Shown: positions 31,434 through 43,424, numbered from the stretch's first letter. The stretch is DNA of 64,000 bases from Mesorhabditis belari (GCA_958450365.1 CAUEEP010000741.1:2538501-2602500); one strand, 5' to 3'. Notes: generated by a model not told the origin, from the letters alone. Numbers and translations are program-made.

Positions 31434-31882
31434 TCTCATTTCTTTTTTAAAAAATGTTATAACTTTTTGTAGAGTTGAGCAAACTTGATGATTTTTGCAT
31501 CAAAATGTTCGTAAGAGCCTTTAGAATAAAAGTTATCCCTTCGTTTTTGGTTCTAGACCCTCGTTGTCGAGTTACGAGCCCCAGACTGCAGGGTACCACA
31601 AAATTTCCCATACAAAATGATCAAAAAACTGCTAAAACTCAATTTAAAAAATTTCTGTCAAGGGGATTTGAAAAATTCCTTCAGATTCGGAATCAGCACA
31701 ATTTTCCACATCTAAAAAAGGTACTCCCAGAAAAATTCGATAGAAAACGCATTTTTGCCTTATTTCGCGCCGACGTGCGGCCCCTTATAGACGAAAGTTT
31801 GCCGTAATTAGCCAAAACTTTTCTCAAAAACTAGCCTCCACTAGGAAAAATACAAAATATGTTTCTTAGAATTCGACGGGGA

Positions 31883-31891
<9 letters not shown>

Positions 31892-31937
<46 letters not shown>
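31892..31937. repeat. T46 homopolymer
   Basis: Uninterrupted T run in the right arm of the fold-back element. Its exact length is uncertain in any assembly. Confidence 0.9.
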
Positions 31938-31938
<1 letters not shown>

Positions 31939-32436
31939 TTTTGTAGCTAGTTTTGTAGCTAGATCCGGTTTCGAAAAGTTGAAATTAAGTTGAAACAGTT
32001 CCCTAGTGAACTCAAAAAGTAAAGGAACACCCTTCATTTGGCACTTTATGGTTAAAACACCTGGAATATTGGATCGTCAGTTTTCTTTCGAAAGCAACAA
32101 GCACTGTAATATTTACAAGCCAATGCGTCTTGCTATTTACACATGCTATTTACAAGCCAGCTTCAAGTTCCATGTACTCTGTGCTCAAAGAAACACCCAT
32201 CTGGCAATCTGGCATCAGATAAATGACTCAATTACCAATCATAAAACAATCGTCCACATCCAGAAATAGCCACTCGTAAATAAAAATCTATAAATAGATG
32301 GCCTACCTGTCTTTTTTTTTTCTCAATTTCACCCCTTTTCTCCACCCATTTTTCTCCTTTCAAATCATTAGTTGTCAACAAAATTTCAACTCTCAATTCT
32401 CCCCATTCGCCTTTTCTTTTTTTTGATTATAATCCT

Positions 32437-32618
32437 TATGTCAATCCTTATGTCAATCCTTATGTCAATCCTTATATCAATCCTTATATCAATCCTTATA
32501 TCAATCCTTATATCAATCCTTATGTCAATCCTTATGTCAATCCTTATGTCAATCCTTATGTCAATCCTTATGTCAATCCTTATGTCAATTCTTATATCAA
32601 TCCTTATGTCAATCCTTT
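32437..32618. repeat. 12-bp minisatellite
   Basis: About 15 copies of TCAATCCTTATG or TCAATCCTTATA. The open frame with repeated MSIL/ISIL is caused by the array. Confidence 0.94.
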
Positions 32619-32619
32619 T

Positions 32620-34570
32620 TGTGTTCTAAACAAATCCATTCAATTTTTTGCGAAATAGTTTGTCTGGAATTGAAAAGAGTTTTTGGAATATCAGGAAAAA
32701 AACTTTAGAATAGCTTTTTAAGGTGATCATCATTAATTTCTGCTCAAAAGCGTCTTAATTTTCGTTATGCCAACGGTTTTAAAGTTAAATTCCTGTTTTT
32801 TCATCTTATCACTGATTTTACGATAGCTTTATTTGTAGATAATGATATAGATCTTTGATTGAATGGTACTTATCGGTTATGTCCCCACAAAATTTGTATT
32901 GGACTTAATTTGCATTTGTTTTCGACCCAAAAACCCCAAGCAACGAAGAACGATGAAAAAAAAGTCATCCCATACAACTTATTATCGTTTGGATGGCTTT
33001 GTTGCTCTTTTCGTTCCCTTCTGATAAAATAGATGCTATCGATTTCTCCACCAGAAAGCAAGCAAGCACAAAGCACCACAAAGCAAGCAAGCCGGTCCCT
33101 GATTTTATTTCTCCCCCTCCCCCTCCCAGAATTCGTCGGCCCGACCCGATCCCGTCCGTTCCCGATTCGGCCCGTTCCCAGTCCAGCCCAATCCTAATCC
33201 CTACTCATTTAAGACTCAAAATCTACGCTTTTCATGTTTTTTCTCAAGAAAACCTCATGTTTTTGTTTTTTCTAGTGAAAGTTCATCGTTTTTTCTCTTC
33301 TTTCAATGTTCAACTTTTCATTTTTCTTTTAAATTAGACTAAAAATTTGATGATCTTTCTCTTTGATGATTCTGAAAAGTTCAAAATATTTTCCTTCCAC
33401 GATTTTTGAAACTCAGCTAGTTTTTTGCATAATCTGAAATCTTTAAAAGCCAGAGTTTTAAAAGATTTTTAAGTCTGCTCTAGTTTTTTTTTCACTTTTT
33501 TCTCTTTCAAGAACGTTTTTTCGATAGTTTTTGGATAGTTTTTTCGATTGGATTTCTTCAAATTTCCCTGCTCAATCAGCTGTGAAAAAAGCGGGGTTTT
33601 TCAATTAGAGAAACTGAATTTTCATTGGGAAATCGATTTTTTTATCTGTTTTTTTTTGGATCAACAAAATGAAACTTTATCTTTAGCTTTAGATCCAGCT
33701 TTATTATTTATTCAAAATTGATCGGCGAGAGATCATTTGGACGATTGAGGAAGAGTGGGAGAATTGGGAAAGCGAGCAGAAGAAGGAGGGAAACGAGGGG
33801 AAAACACGATATGATAGAGGTGAGTGCATTTCAATTTGGAATTGAATGGGCATTTCGGATTGAATCGGATCTCTGGAAGAGTAGGGAAGTAAAGCTATGA
33901 ACTTACAAGTGCATCTTACAGACAGATCTTTGTGCCAGATGGTGCGCGTTTACAGCATGAACTTGTTTACGGTGTTGTGAGTTTAAGCTGTAAACGCACA
34001 CCTTCTGGCATACTTCTGGCATACTGGTTTGCGTATGCGTTTAAGATTGTTTTTAGGCGCTGATTCTTTGTACTTTTGTGCTCAAAATTTGTAAACGTCT
34101 CCCTTCTGGTATCTCTTTTAAAGCTAAATGTTTTGTTCTAAACAATCTCGAAAAACGAAGAAAGAAAGAACAAATTTCAATTCCCGTTATGCGAAATTGA
34201 AGCAAAAGAAAGAAATGAAAAGTTTAGTGCACCAGAAAGGGTATGTTTCTGTATTTTCATGGTTTCGCTTCAAGTTTTTCCACTGAACAATTAGAGCTTT
34301 TCTTTTGGTATTTGCTGGTGAAGGGGTGGGCGGGTTGAAACGCCGGAAGGGTACGGCTGAATCGTACCCTTCCGTGGTGCTGAAACCACTGAAGCTCGAG
34401 TTCTAAATTTTAAAGCTTAACTAGTTTTGAGCATAAATCTAGTTCTGTACAAGCCTGAATATCACTTTGAATAAGGCGTTTTCTAAAATGTGGCAAACTA
34501 TCGTAATCGTGCCTCTGATTTTTGTTCAATCTATCCACTTTTGGTGAGGGTTCACAAAGGAAAGATATAA
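32620..34570. other. No gene recognised; one GC-rich patch and motif copies
   Basis: AT-rich apart from a C-rich patch at 33110-33200 with repeated CCCGATCCCGT/CCCGTTCCC words. Copies of a (C/G)CCAGAAGG-type motif occur at 33930, 34000-34017, about 34092 and 34227-34242. TAAACGCACACC/GGTGTGCGTTTA-like palindromic words lie around 33945-34010. Confidence 0.55.
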
Positions 34571-34574
34571 AAAG

Positions 34575-34882
34575 TACCGTATTTCTTCGAATAGAAGACC
34601 GGGTAAAGAGTATCATCGCGTACTCCTGCGTAGCGTAGCAGCCTCCTGCGTAGCAGCCCTTTTTAAAATTTCTTTTCTGCATAAAAGCTTTCAATCAAGT
34701 GCTAGAGGGCTGGAAAATGACTCAAAAATACCACATTCACTAACAGATTTTTGAGCCATTTTCCAGCTCTATAGCACTTCATTGAAAGGTTTTATGCAGA
34801 AAAGAAATTTTAAAAAGGGCTGCTACGCAGGAGTACGCGATGACACTCTTTACCCGGTCTTCTATTCGAAGAAATACGGTAT
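34575..34882. mobile_element. Palindromic MITE
   Basis: Near-perfect inverted arms with ends TACCGTATTTCTTCGAATAG; arms of about 150 bp meet at about 34735. The shared interior includes ACCGGGTAAAGAG, GCGTACTCCTGCGTAGC and CTTTTCTGCATAAAA. The left arm contains a small extra duplication (CCTCCTGCGTAGCAG). This is the best preserved MITE in the window. Confidence 0.88.
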
Positions 34883-34984
34883 ATAATTTCATTATATAAT
34901 TTCATTTCATTATATAATTTCATTTCATTATATAATTTCATTTCATCTTTATGATTTCCAATTTAAAAATCTTTCCTTCAATTG

Positions 34985-35200
34985 GTTAACTAAAGAACCT
35001 TATTCCTTTAGAGTTCCTTTATAGTTCCTTTATAGTTCCTATTTGGTTCCTTTAAAGTTCTTTTATAGTTCCTTTATAGTTCCTTGATAGTTCCTTGATA
35101 GGTCCTATTTGGTTCGCTTAAAGTTCCTTTATAGTTCCTATTTGGTTCCTTTAAAGGAACTTTAAAGGAACTTTAAAGTTCCTTTATAGTTCCTTTAGAG
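34985..35200. repeat. AGTTCCTTTAT-type tandem repeat
   Basis: Degenerate 12-24 bp units of AGTTCCTTTATAGTTCC and GGTTCCTTTAAAG, including a local palindrome at 35150-35180. Confidence 0.85.
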
Positions 35201-35839
35201 CTTAGATCAATTTTTCTCTTTTAAACTCTTCTCCAACTTTCTTCGAACTTTAAATCAATCCAAAACTTTGAATCTTTAAAAGCAAAACTTCAAATTTACC
35301 TTTCAGCTTAAAAATGTCTCCCGCACATCATAAAAATGTCTCAATTTTTGATCAATTTTCTGCAAAAATTTCTACTGTAACTGTTTTTCTTTAAATACAA
35401 AGATAAATAGAAGAGCTGAAAAGCAAAGCAAAAGAAAAGCATAAAACGAATGGAATCTGTTTGAAGAATGTCTACAAAATGATTCCAAAATGATTCCAAA
35501 AACTATTTGTAAATCTATTTTTGAACTACTTTATGCCAATATTCTGACTGAATAGCTTTTAATCGAGAATGGAGATCAATCCTTTCTTGGTGATGTTTGG
35601 GGCGATTGATGGTAGGCGATAAACTCGTTTTTTGTGCTGTGTAATCTTACTTTAAGATTCTGGTGTTTTCAGTTTTCATAAAAATAGATCATTGTAGCAA
35701 GGAAACGGACAAATTGAGTGCGCCAGATCGGGTGTGTTTGCACTTTTTGAGCGTAAACGTACACGCAAACTCAGCTTTTTCTGTTTTTCGAACGTTTTTC
35801 TAACTGGATTCCCGGCAAATAATGCGTTTGCTAAAAAGT

Positions 35840-36430
35840 GGGTAAAGCTACCGTAATCTTCTTTGGAAAGCTACTGTAATCTTGCTTGAGAACCTATTGT
35901 AGTCTTACTTGAAAAGCTACCGTAATCTTCTTTGGAAAGCTACCGTAATCCTCCTTGAAAAGCTAGCGTCGTCTTGCTTGGAAAGCTACCGTAATCCTCC
36001 TTGGAAGGCTACCGTCATCTTCCTTGAAAGCTACCGTAATCTTCCTTTAAAGCTAGCATCGTCTTGCTTGAAAGGCTACCGTAATCTTCCTTGAAAAGCT
36101 ACCGTAATCTTCCTTTAAAGCTAGCATCGTCTTGCTTGAAAACCTACCGTAATCTTCCCTTAAAGCTAGCATCGTCTTGCTCGAAAAGCTACCGTAATCT
36201 TCTCTTAAAGCTAGCATCGTCTTGCTCGAAAAGCTACCGTAATCTTCCCTTAAAGCTAGCATCGTCTTGCTCGAAAAACTACCGTAATCGTCCTTGGAAG
36301 GCTACCGTAATCTTCCTTTAAAGCTAGCATCGTCTTGCTTGAAAAGCTACCGTAATCCTCCTTGGAAGGCCACCGTAATCTTCCTTGAAAAGCTACTGTG
36401 ATCCTCTTTGAAAAGCTACTGTAATCTTCA
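35840..36430. repeat. 22/46-bp minisatellite
   Basis: Units GAAAAGCTACCGTAATCTTC alternate with TTAAAGCTAGCATCGTCTTG, giving about 25 units. Open frames on both strands here are periodic by-products. Confidence 0.92.
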
Positions 36431-36439
36431 AGGAGTCAA

Positions 36440-37635
36440 GTTATGAATTAAATGGATTGAAAATAGTTAAAGGATAAAATCTGAGGACGTTAGCTCTTCA
36501 AATTATCTACTTTTTAGAAAACGAGAAACTCTTGTAAATCTTTGAGTAGTAGTCATGAACCCCTTTCGATGGCATCAAACAAAATCCACTCATCATCGTG
36601 ACTCTTCCACAGACAATTTTTCCCTTTTCCCTTCACAAAATCTCCCCTCTAGTCCCGTTTCACACTCATCCTCTTGTTGGAGAAAAAAATCGTCGAAAGA
36701 AAAAAACCGCACTCTTTTTCTCCAACAAACAATACCCCCCGAGATCGGTGTTCTTGTGTGATTTGTAAACAAAATAAGGGACAAAGAAGATTGGAAAAGA
36801 AGAAAAAAGGAGAAAAAAGGAAGAAAAAAAGGTGTTCAAAAGGTGGAATTCACACCTAAACACACTCAATCTATTGATATTTGCAAATATTGCACTAAGG
36901 TGATCTTTTGAAATAGGGGAAGGGTTAACCTGGATTGTTTTTTTTTTTGCTTTGAAACATCTTTGAAACATCTCTTTTGATCTTTTGAATTCACATTCTA
37001 GTTAGTTTGAGTTCGTTAAAGTATACAAAACATTTCTTTTCTTTCTTTAAAAACAAAGTCAGTTCTTAATTCTTGAATATTTTCTTGAAAAATGCTGAAT
37101 TAAGATTAGCTGAATTAAAACTTTGAACCAAAACGTTCAACAAAATGCTCTTTTTATCATTTTTTTTTCATCATTTCATCATTTCATTCATTTTCATCAA
37201 GTGAAAAGAATGTAATTCATGTTTAAGCAGCTTTTTTCCTTTTTTAAATAACCATTGCTCGATCTTTAGCCCTTAAATGATTCATTGACTAAATAGGTAT
37301 GAGTTTTTTGTTTGTTCAGATGAGACAATGATGTTCCTCAAGCATTTTTTGCAATCAAAAACATCAAACAAAACTTCTATACATTAATTACTGTTTTATT
37401 TTTACTCTCTTATTACTCTCTTATTCTTATTACTTATTTCTTGCATTAAAAAGCTTGCACTTTCTTGCACTCTTATGTAAAGAGAGATTTTTAGTGCAAG
37501 AGTGCAAGAGTTTGTTTGTTTGTGTTTGTGTTTGTGTTTGTGTTTGTTTCCTTTTGGAAAAGTCGAGTGAACTAGTGTGTTCAACTTCAATCCACTCACT
37601 TTTACAATTTTTGCATTTTTGCATTTTTGTAGAGA
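36440..37635. other. No gene recognised
   Basis: Mixed AT-rich sequence with a purine-rich block (36790-36850) and a GTTTGT/GTGTTT microsatellite (37510-37550). No exon series was seen. Confidence 0.6.
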
Positions 37636-37644
37636 AATTTGACA

Positions 37645-37720
37645 GCTGCCGGGATCGAACCAGCGACCTATCGAGCCCCGTTAGTTTTGTAGCCAAACGC
37701 GCTAACCATATCGACGCCCA
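37645..37720 (-). ncRNA. tRNA-like sequence
   Basis: On the - strand, GGGCGTCGATATGGTTAGCG, TTTGGCTACAAAACTAACGG and CGCTGGTTCGATCCCGGC give A-box-like, anticodon-like and B-box parts. The acceptor ends do not pair well, so I call it tRNA-derived rather than a functional gene. Confidence 0.5.
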
Positions 37721-37782
37721 TGGGCCCGGCAAATTGAAGCCCGGCAAATCAAAAGGGTCTTTTTCCTGGCCCGCCGCGTTCC

Positions 37783-37850
37783 CAAGTGGCGTAGTGGCTA
37801 AGGTGAATATTTTCAAGCCCACATGACCCTGGTTCGATCCCGGCCTGAGC
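37783..37850 (+). ncRNA. tRNA-like sequence
   Basis: AAGTGGCGTAGTGGCTAAGG, then CCCTGGTTCGATCCCGGCC. It lies 60 bases from the - strand module at 37645 and points away from it. The two share the B-box segment but differ in the anticodon region. Downstream, GTACCAGTAATTTT repeats three times (37930-37970). Confidence 0.5.
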
Positions 37851-37999
37851 AACAACTGGGTCTAAAAGGTGGAAACTGGTGTAGGTAAAGGAATTGACGG
37901 GTTACTGGTGTGGGATACCAGTAATTATTGTACCAGTAATTTTGTACCAGTAATTTTGTACCAGTAATGCAAGTAAGCCAAAAGACAAAAACCTTTTCT

Positions 38000-39125
38000 C
38001 TGAAAATCTTTTCTTCTGAACTGTGTTCTTTTGCTCATTATGAGTGCTAGACCTCAAGCTTTGTACTAGGCCAATAAATTCAGTCACGAATTCGATATCA
38101 GTTCAATTCTATCGTTAAACCTTCACCTATCAAAGACAATGCATCCAAAGTGGGTGTAACCAAATGGAATGACCCTTTAATTCCCATTAAAAGCCGGACT
38201 TCCGAGGTTCAGCTAATTCCTTTTGTTGTTTGTGATATCATCAAAAGCTGTACCAGCGATAACTCCAGATTGACACCACGTGGTTTTTTTGCGAAAAAGC
38301 AAAGCTCAAAAAACGTTTCCATCACTGCGGCTCTTATCACTGACGAAATGACGATACGGACACAGTATTTAAGGGATTTGAGGTCAAGATCAAGATCAAA
38401 AGTTTTCTTTTCTTAAAATTTATGATAAGATTCAAGTTCTAGATTAACTTTTCGAGTTTTTTGATCTTTCTGAGTGCTTTTTAAAAAGGTGCGTATCACG
38501 AAAATTCTTTGAAATTTGTTTCTTGTAAAATTGGGTAGATTGACTAACGATTTCAAAGCTAACACAAGAAGTTCTTGCCTTTTCTTCAAGCTTTAAGCTT
38601 TCAGGTTTTAAGTTTCCAGACTTTAAACTTTCAGGCTTTAAGCTTTCAAGCTTTACGTAATTCTAACGTATTTTTCTCATGTCTAGCGATTGATCTCTGC
38701 AAATGTGATGATCCGCTTGAAATGATGATAGGATGAAAAGAATTTGAAACTTTTTAAAGAGATCACCCTAATTAGAAAGTTTTAGGGTTATTTGGGGTTT
38801 AATTCGAGTCGAATTCAGTCCAATTTCTCTCAATTAGAATCGAATCTAGTCTAATTTAACTCAATCAAAGGCTAAACTAGCCTAATTTCATTCAATCAAC
38901 GATCCAATTTGTTTAACTCAACTAGTTTAACTCAACTAGTAGACGTTAAGCAAATCCTGGATCTCATTTTGATAACATGACGTTAAACAAATCCTGCATC
39001 TCATTTTGATAGCAATTTTTTATACTATGCAGTAGTTTGATTGAAAAAAACTGTAAAAAGTATTACAAGCCAATATTCATCGCAAAGAGTTGCCTTGTTT
39101 CTATCTAAATTTTATTTTTAACAAC
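38000..39125. other. No gene recognised
   Basis: AT-rich. Local tandem words only: CTTTAAGCTTTCAGG variants (38585-38650) and TTTAACTCAACTAG (38920-38940). The open frame at 38150-38416 has no recognisable domain. Confidence 0.6.
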
Positions 39126-39128
39126 ACA

Positions 39129-39249
39129 TACCGTATTCTCTCTAATAGTAGTGCGCACTACTATTTTTTGAACCCCCCTCCTGGACCGCACTACTATTAG
39201 AGAGTGCACTACTATTAGAGAGTGCACTACTAATAGAGAGAATACGGTA
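39129..39249. mobile_element. Short palindromic MITE
   Basis: The ends TACCGTATTCTCTCTAATAG and their complement enclose three copies of ACTACTATTAGAGAGTGC. It belongs with the copies at 7190-7232 and 46979-46998. Confidence 0.8.
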
Positions 39250-39848
39250 ACTTAATTCTATTTTGACTCATCCCTTTTGGATTGACCTAAAAGTCATCTA
39301 AAGGTCATCAAAAGGTCGTCACTCACAAATTTATTCATTTCATTTCCTTTCCGGTTTTGAAAAAATGAGAGAGAAAAACGTGGGTGAAGAATTGGATTCT
39401 TGTTCTTTTGTAAAAGAGCAAAAGAATTTGAGTGGGTTGAAGAAAATCTCGTTCTTTTTTTCTTTGAATCATTTATCTATTTAATACTTGTCACTGTCAT
39501 CTCGTTGTCCACCCGAAAAGTAAACACACAAAAAGTTTGACCACCGATTGAACTCTTTTGGTGATTGTTGACGAGATTTGTTTGCTTAATAGAGGAGATG
39601 TAAGTGAATGAAATTGAAATTCAAAATTTTTATCGTTTATTGTAGTTTTTATCGTTTATTAGGAGTTTTTGCCTTGTGTAAACCCCCTTGTTTTTGTAAA
39701 CCCCAGCTCTCTGGCACAATCAATTGAATTGTTTGTTTGTTTTTGTTTATTAAACGTTCATTTTTGTTTGTTTTTGTTCATTTTTGTTCATTTTTGTTCA
39801 TTAAACGGTTCAATTTGTTGATTGGATTGATTCCTTTTTCTATTAATT

Positions 39849-40148
39849 TTATGAAAACGAACGAATAACGATAAAAGGCTATTCCTTTGATAAAAGGAAT
39901 ATATTATATTTTAGGCGCTAGTTGGCGCACCCTGTAGGCGCTAGTTGGCCCACCCTGTAGGCGCTAGTTGGCGCACCCTGTAGGCGCTAGTTGGCGCACC
40001 CTGTAGGCGCTAGTTGGCGCACCCTGTAGGCGCTAGTTGGCGCACCCTGTAGGCGCTAGTTGGCGCACCCTGTAGGCGCTAGTTGGCCCACCCTGTATGA
40101 AAACGAACGAATAACGATAAAAGGCTATTCCTTTGATAAAAGGAATAA
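39849..40148. repeat. 23-bp minisatellite flanked by 50-bp direct repeats
   Basis: Eight copies of a 23-bp unit starting GGCGCTAGTTGGCGCACC (39914-40097) are bracketed by two identical 50-bp sequences beginning ATGAAAACGAACGAATAACG (39851-39901 and 40097-40147). A single unit of the array also occurs alone at 44176-44198. Confidence 0.92.
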
Positions 40149-40382
40149 CTTTTTATCAAAATTTTGTGTAGCTTTTGACTAGCTCATTAGAAATACTTTC
40201 AGATTTACTTTCGGACTAAGACAAACTTTTTCCAGGGCAGTTTTTTGCGCTGATTCCCAATATCTAGGTCATTTGGGGATGAATGTGCGAAAATCTCGAG
40301 ATATTTGAACTTAAAGTTTACAGAATCTTAACCCAGCACCCTTAAACCATATTGACTTTTCACATGTTTCCAAATGTAGACT

Positions 40383-40435
40383 CGTAGTGGATAGGCTGCT
40401 AGATAGGCCTTTTTGGGCTCTGGTTTGACACTGAC
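40383..40435 (+). ncRNA. tRNA-like sequence (left arm)
   Basis: CGTAGTGGATAGGCTGCTAG resembles an A-box region and GGCTCTGGTTTGACAC a weak B box. Strongly diverged. Confidence 0.4.
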
Positions 40436-40510
40436 AAATTTGCAAAAATTGTGCTTTGATCAAAAACAAAAGAAGAAATTTATTGCAGAGCAGCTAACCG
40501 GAGAGCTAAA

Positions 40511-40570
40511 TGGCGACGCACTAGCTCAAGCCCTAGCAACCTATCAACTAGGCCACGAGCTCACATTCGG
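40511..40570 (-). ncRNA. tRNA-like sequence (right arm)
   Basis: On the - strand, GAGCTCGTGGCCTAGTTGATAG then GGGCTTGAGCTAG mirror the left-arm module. The B box is weak. Confidence 0.4.
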
Positions 40571-40797
40571 GAACCTTTGTAAAGTCAATATGGTTTGAGG
40601 GTTTGTCAAAACCGAAAGGCAAATCCGAAAGCATCTTTAGTGAGGTATTTTGAGAGCCAGACTAGGCTATAAGTCGATAAGGCTGCTAGATTTTGAATGG
40701 TGATTTGCGTGAGGAAAATTCTATGATAGATTACATTTGAAAATCCTACTTTAAGTAGGCGTCCTCTTGTCATCGTTCTTGGTCAGATTTCTTCAAA

Positions 40798-40960
40798 AGG
40801 TCAGCTCTGACTGGACCAAGCCAGCTCTGACTGGACCAAGCCAGCTCTGACTGGACCAAGCCAGCTCTGACTGGACCAAGGCAGCTCTGACTGGACCAAG
40901 GCAGCTCTGACTGGACCAAGGCAGCTCTGACTGGACCAAGCCAGCTCTGACTAGACCAAA
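40798..40960. repeat. 20-bp minisatellite
   Basis: Eight copies of CCAGCTCTGACTGGACCAAG. The unit contains the short self-complementary CCAGCTCTGACTGG. Confidence 0.94.
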
Positions 40961-41027
40961 ATGGTAAGGGTCCTGCACATGGTGATTTTCGGAGCTTCCA
41001 AAATTTCGGGGGGAGGTGGCCAAATCT

Positions 41028-41110
41028 TGCTTTGCCCTTGCTTTGCCCTTGCTTTGCCCTTGCTTTGCCCTTGCCTTGTCCTTGCTTTGCCCTTGCTTTG
41101 CCCTTGTCCC
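41028..41110. repeat. 11-bp minisatellite
   Basis: About seven copies of CTTTGCCCTTG with small changes. The following 600 bases (41120-41740) show no gene. Confidence 0.9.
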
Positions 41111-41744
41111 CCTTGGCCCCCGGGGTACGAGCCTGCGGCCAATTCTGCGGCCAAAGCTACAGAATTGGCGGCAACTTTTGCCGAACTTCGAACAGAAGAT
41201 CTTTCTGTTTCAAATCTTTCTAAATTCCCATACAATAAAAGCAAATTTTTGACTCGTAAATCGTCTTTCCTTTTATCGAATCTTTAACACATTTATTGCT
41301 TTCACCCTTTCCGTTTCCCAAAATTCAATCTTCAAGACCTTTTCTTCTTCAAAATTCAATCTGCTTGACCCCTTCTCTGAGTCAATCTCCGTCACAGTTA
41401 ACAATTTCAAAAATTTCACATCCAACATCATATCACAAAACACAGAGCATTCATTTCTCCTTTTCAAACAGGTCACCTCAATTGTCATTTCAATGACATT
41501 ACTTCAATGAATGAAAAGATTGTAAAGAAATGGATATGCTTTCAATTTGACTATAAAAGAAGTAAAAAAACAAGTATTTAATCACAAGAAAAGTATTTTG
41601 AAAACAAAATTCTTTTCAATCGAAATGTTTTTGAAAAAGTTTCTTCTAAAAAGTGAGTTTTTTTTAAACAAAATTCTAAAATTCAATTTTTTACAACTAA
41701 AATTTATTTAGTTAAAGTATAAGTTTAAATTTTATTTAAGTTAA

Positions 41745-42615
41745 ATGGAAGTTAATGTAAGTTAATGGAAGTTAAATGGAAGTTAAATGGAAGTTAATGG
41801 AAGTTAAATGTAAGCTAAATGTAAGCTAAATGTAAGTTAATGCAATTTAATGTAAGTCAAATGTAAGTTAATGCAATTTAATGGAAGTTAAATGTAAGTT
41901 AAATGTAAGTCAAATGTAAGTTAATGTAAGTTAATGGAAGTTAATGGAAGTTAATGGAAGTTAATGGAAGTTAATGGAAGTTAAATGGAAGTTAATGGAA
42001 GTTAATGGAAGTTAAATGTAAGTTAAATGTAAGTTAAATGTAAGTTAAATGGAAGTTAATGGAAGTTAAATGTAAGTAAGGAAGTAATGGAAGTTGGAGT
42101 TAATGGAGTTAATGTAAGTTAATGTAAGTTAATGGAAGTTAAATGGAAGTTAAATGGAAGTTAATGGAAGTTAAATGTAAGCTAAATGTAAGCTAAATGT
42201 AAGTTAATGCAATTTAATGTAAGTCAAATGTAAGTTAATGTAATTTAATGGAAGTTAAATGGAAGTTAAATGTAAGTCAAATGTAAGTTAATGGAAGTTA
42301 ATGGAAGTTAAATGGAAGTTAATGGAAGTTAAATGTAAGCTAAATGTAAGCTAAATGTAAGTTAATGCAATTTAATGTAAGTCAAATGTAAGTTAATGTA
42401 ATTTAATGGAAGTTAAATGGAAGTTAAATGTAAGTCAAATGGAAGTTAATGGAAGTTAATGGAAGTTAATGGAAGTTAATGGAAGTTAATGTAGTTTAAA
42501 TGTAAGTTAATGTAAGTTAATGTAGTTTAAATGTAAGCTAAATGTAAGTTAATGCAATTTAATGTAAGTCAAATGTAAGTTAATGCAATTTAAATGTAAT
42601 CTAAATGTAATTTAA
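41745..42615. repeat. Large 10/11-bp complex minisatellite
   Basis: About 80 units of (A)AATGTAAGTT and AATGGAAGTT. A higher-order block with AATGTAAGCTAAATGTAAGC and TTAATGCAATTTAATG recurs about four times, showing that long blocks were duplicated after the basic units had diverged. Confidence 0.95.
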
Positions 42616-42619
42616 ACTG

Positions 42620-42840
42620 TTAAACGGCGATCTATCAAGATTTGCTAGATTGCACGTGGGTGTACGCACTTAAATTCGAAATTTTTTCCCCTTAATTCAC
42701 TCGAAAGAGCCATTTTACGAGCAGGAACTTGTAAAAATGAGGAAATTTTAGCACTTTTCCCCTTTTAAAGTGTTGCAAGGGTCAGAAAAGGGAAATTTTA
42801 CAGTTTCCGGCAGAAAATTTAAGTCTATTCAATTGTTTTT
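42620..42840. other. Spacer between arrays
   Basis: No recognisable feature. Confidence 0.5.
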
Positions 42841-42844
42841 CTAT

Positions 42845-43170
42845 AAATTTATATAACTTGTAGACTTATAAACTTTCTAAACTTTCTATAGACTTTTATA
42901 AACTTAGCTCATAGCCTTCTATAGCCTTCTATAAACTTCTGACTCAAACTTCTATAGACTTTTATAAACTCTATAGTCTTCATAGACTCTGTGACTCTGT
43001 AGACTTCAAAACTTCTAACTCTATACATTCTATAAACTTCTATAAACTTTTATAGACTTCTATAGACTTCTATAAACTTCTATAAACTTCTATAGACTTC
43101 TATAAACTTCTATAAGCTTCTATAAACTTCTATAGACTCCTATAAACTTCTATAGACTTCTATAGACTTG
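42845..43170. repeat. 11-bp minisatellite
   Basis: Units ATAAACTTCT and ATAGACTTCT repeat, loose at the left end and regular from 43020 onward. Confidence 0.92.
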
Positions 43171-43424
43171 AGATTTCGTTTCTTTCAGTTAATCATTTGA
43201 AAATATTGAAGTAAAATGTTTTTTTTTGAATGATTATAAACATAAATTGAAACTTTTCTCATTTGAAACCTTAGAAAAGCGCTAAACCAAATCGATGATT
43301 AGACAATCATAGACTTGGTTGAATGCTTTAAAATTGTAAAAGGAAAACATCAAAATCCTCTTTTAAAAATTTTTTTTTCGGCTAAACCCGAGGCTTTTGG
43401 CGGCTAGGCGTGGCTCTTTTAATC

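Larger units (their letters stand above)
30333..32012. mobile_element. Fold-back element with tRNA-like modules and long poly-T
   Basis: The ends TCACTAGGGAACTGTTT and AAACAGTTCCCTAGTGA are inverted. The arms share, in inverse order, the GAAACCGGA.CTAG block, CGTCGAATTCTAA, TTTTTGAGAAAA and GGCAAACT. Internally both arms hold a tRNA-like module. The right arm carries a T46 run at 31892-31937. The open frame at 31475-31807 lies in the right arm and matches no protein I know. Confidence 0.8.
40175..40670. mobile_element. Fold-back element with tRNA-like module in both arms
   Basis: ACCATATTGACTTT (about 40348) and AAAGTCAATATGGT (about 40578) are exact inverses. The outer parts (ACTTTCAGATTTACTTTCGG against the complement of CCGAAAGGCAAATCCGAAAG) are diverged inverses. 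The inner parts carry tRNA-like modules pointing inward at 40383-40435 (+) and 40511-40570 (-). Confidence 0.65.

Noticed and set aside
31475..31807. 110-residue open frame in the right arm of a fold-back
   Set aside because: Its sequence mirrors the non-coding left arm and shows no domain, so it is treated as chance openness.
37645..37850. Fourth fold-back element with tRNA-like arms
   Set aside because: The two modules point outward and differ in their anticodon regions; no extended inverted repeat was found around them.
21895..40148. CRISPR array (regularly spaced repeats)
   Set aside because: All arrays are head-to-tail tandem repeats without unique spacers, and the genome is eukaryotic.
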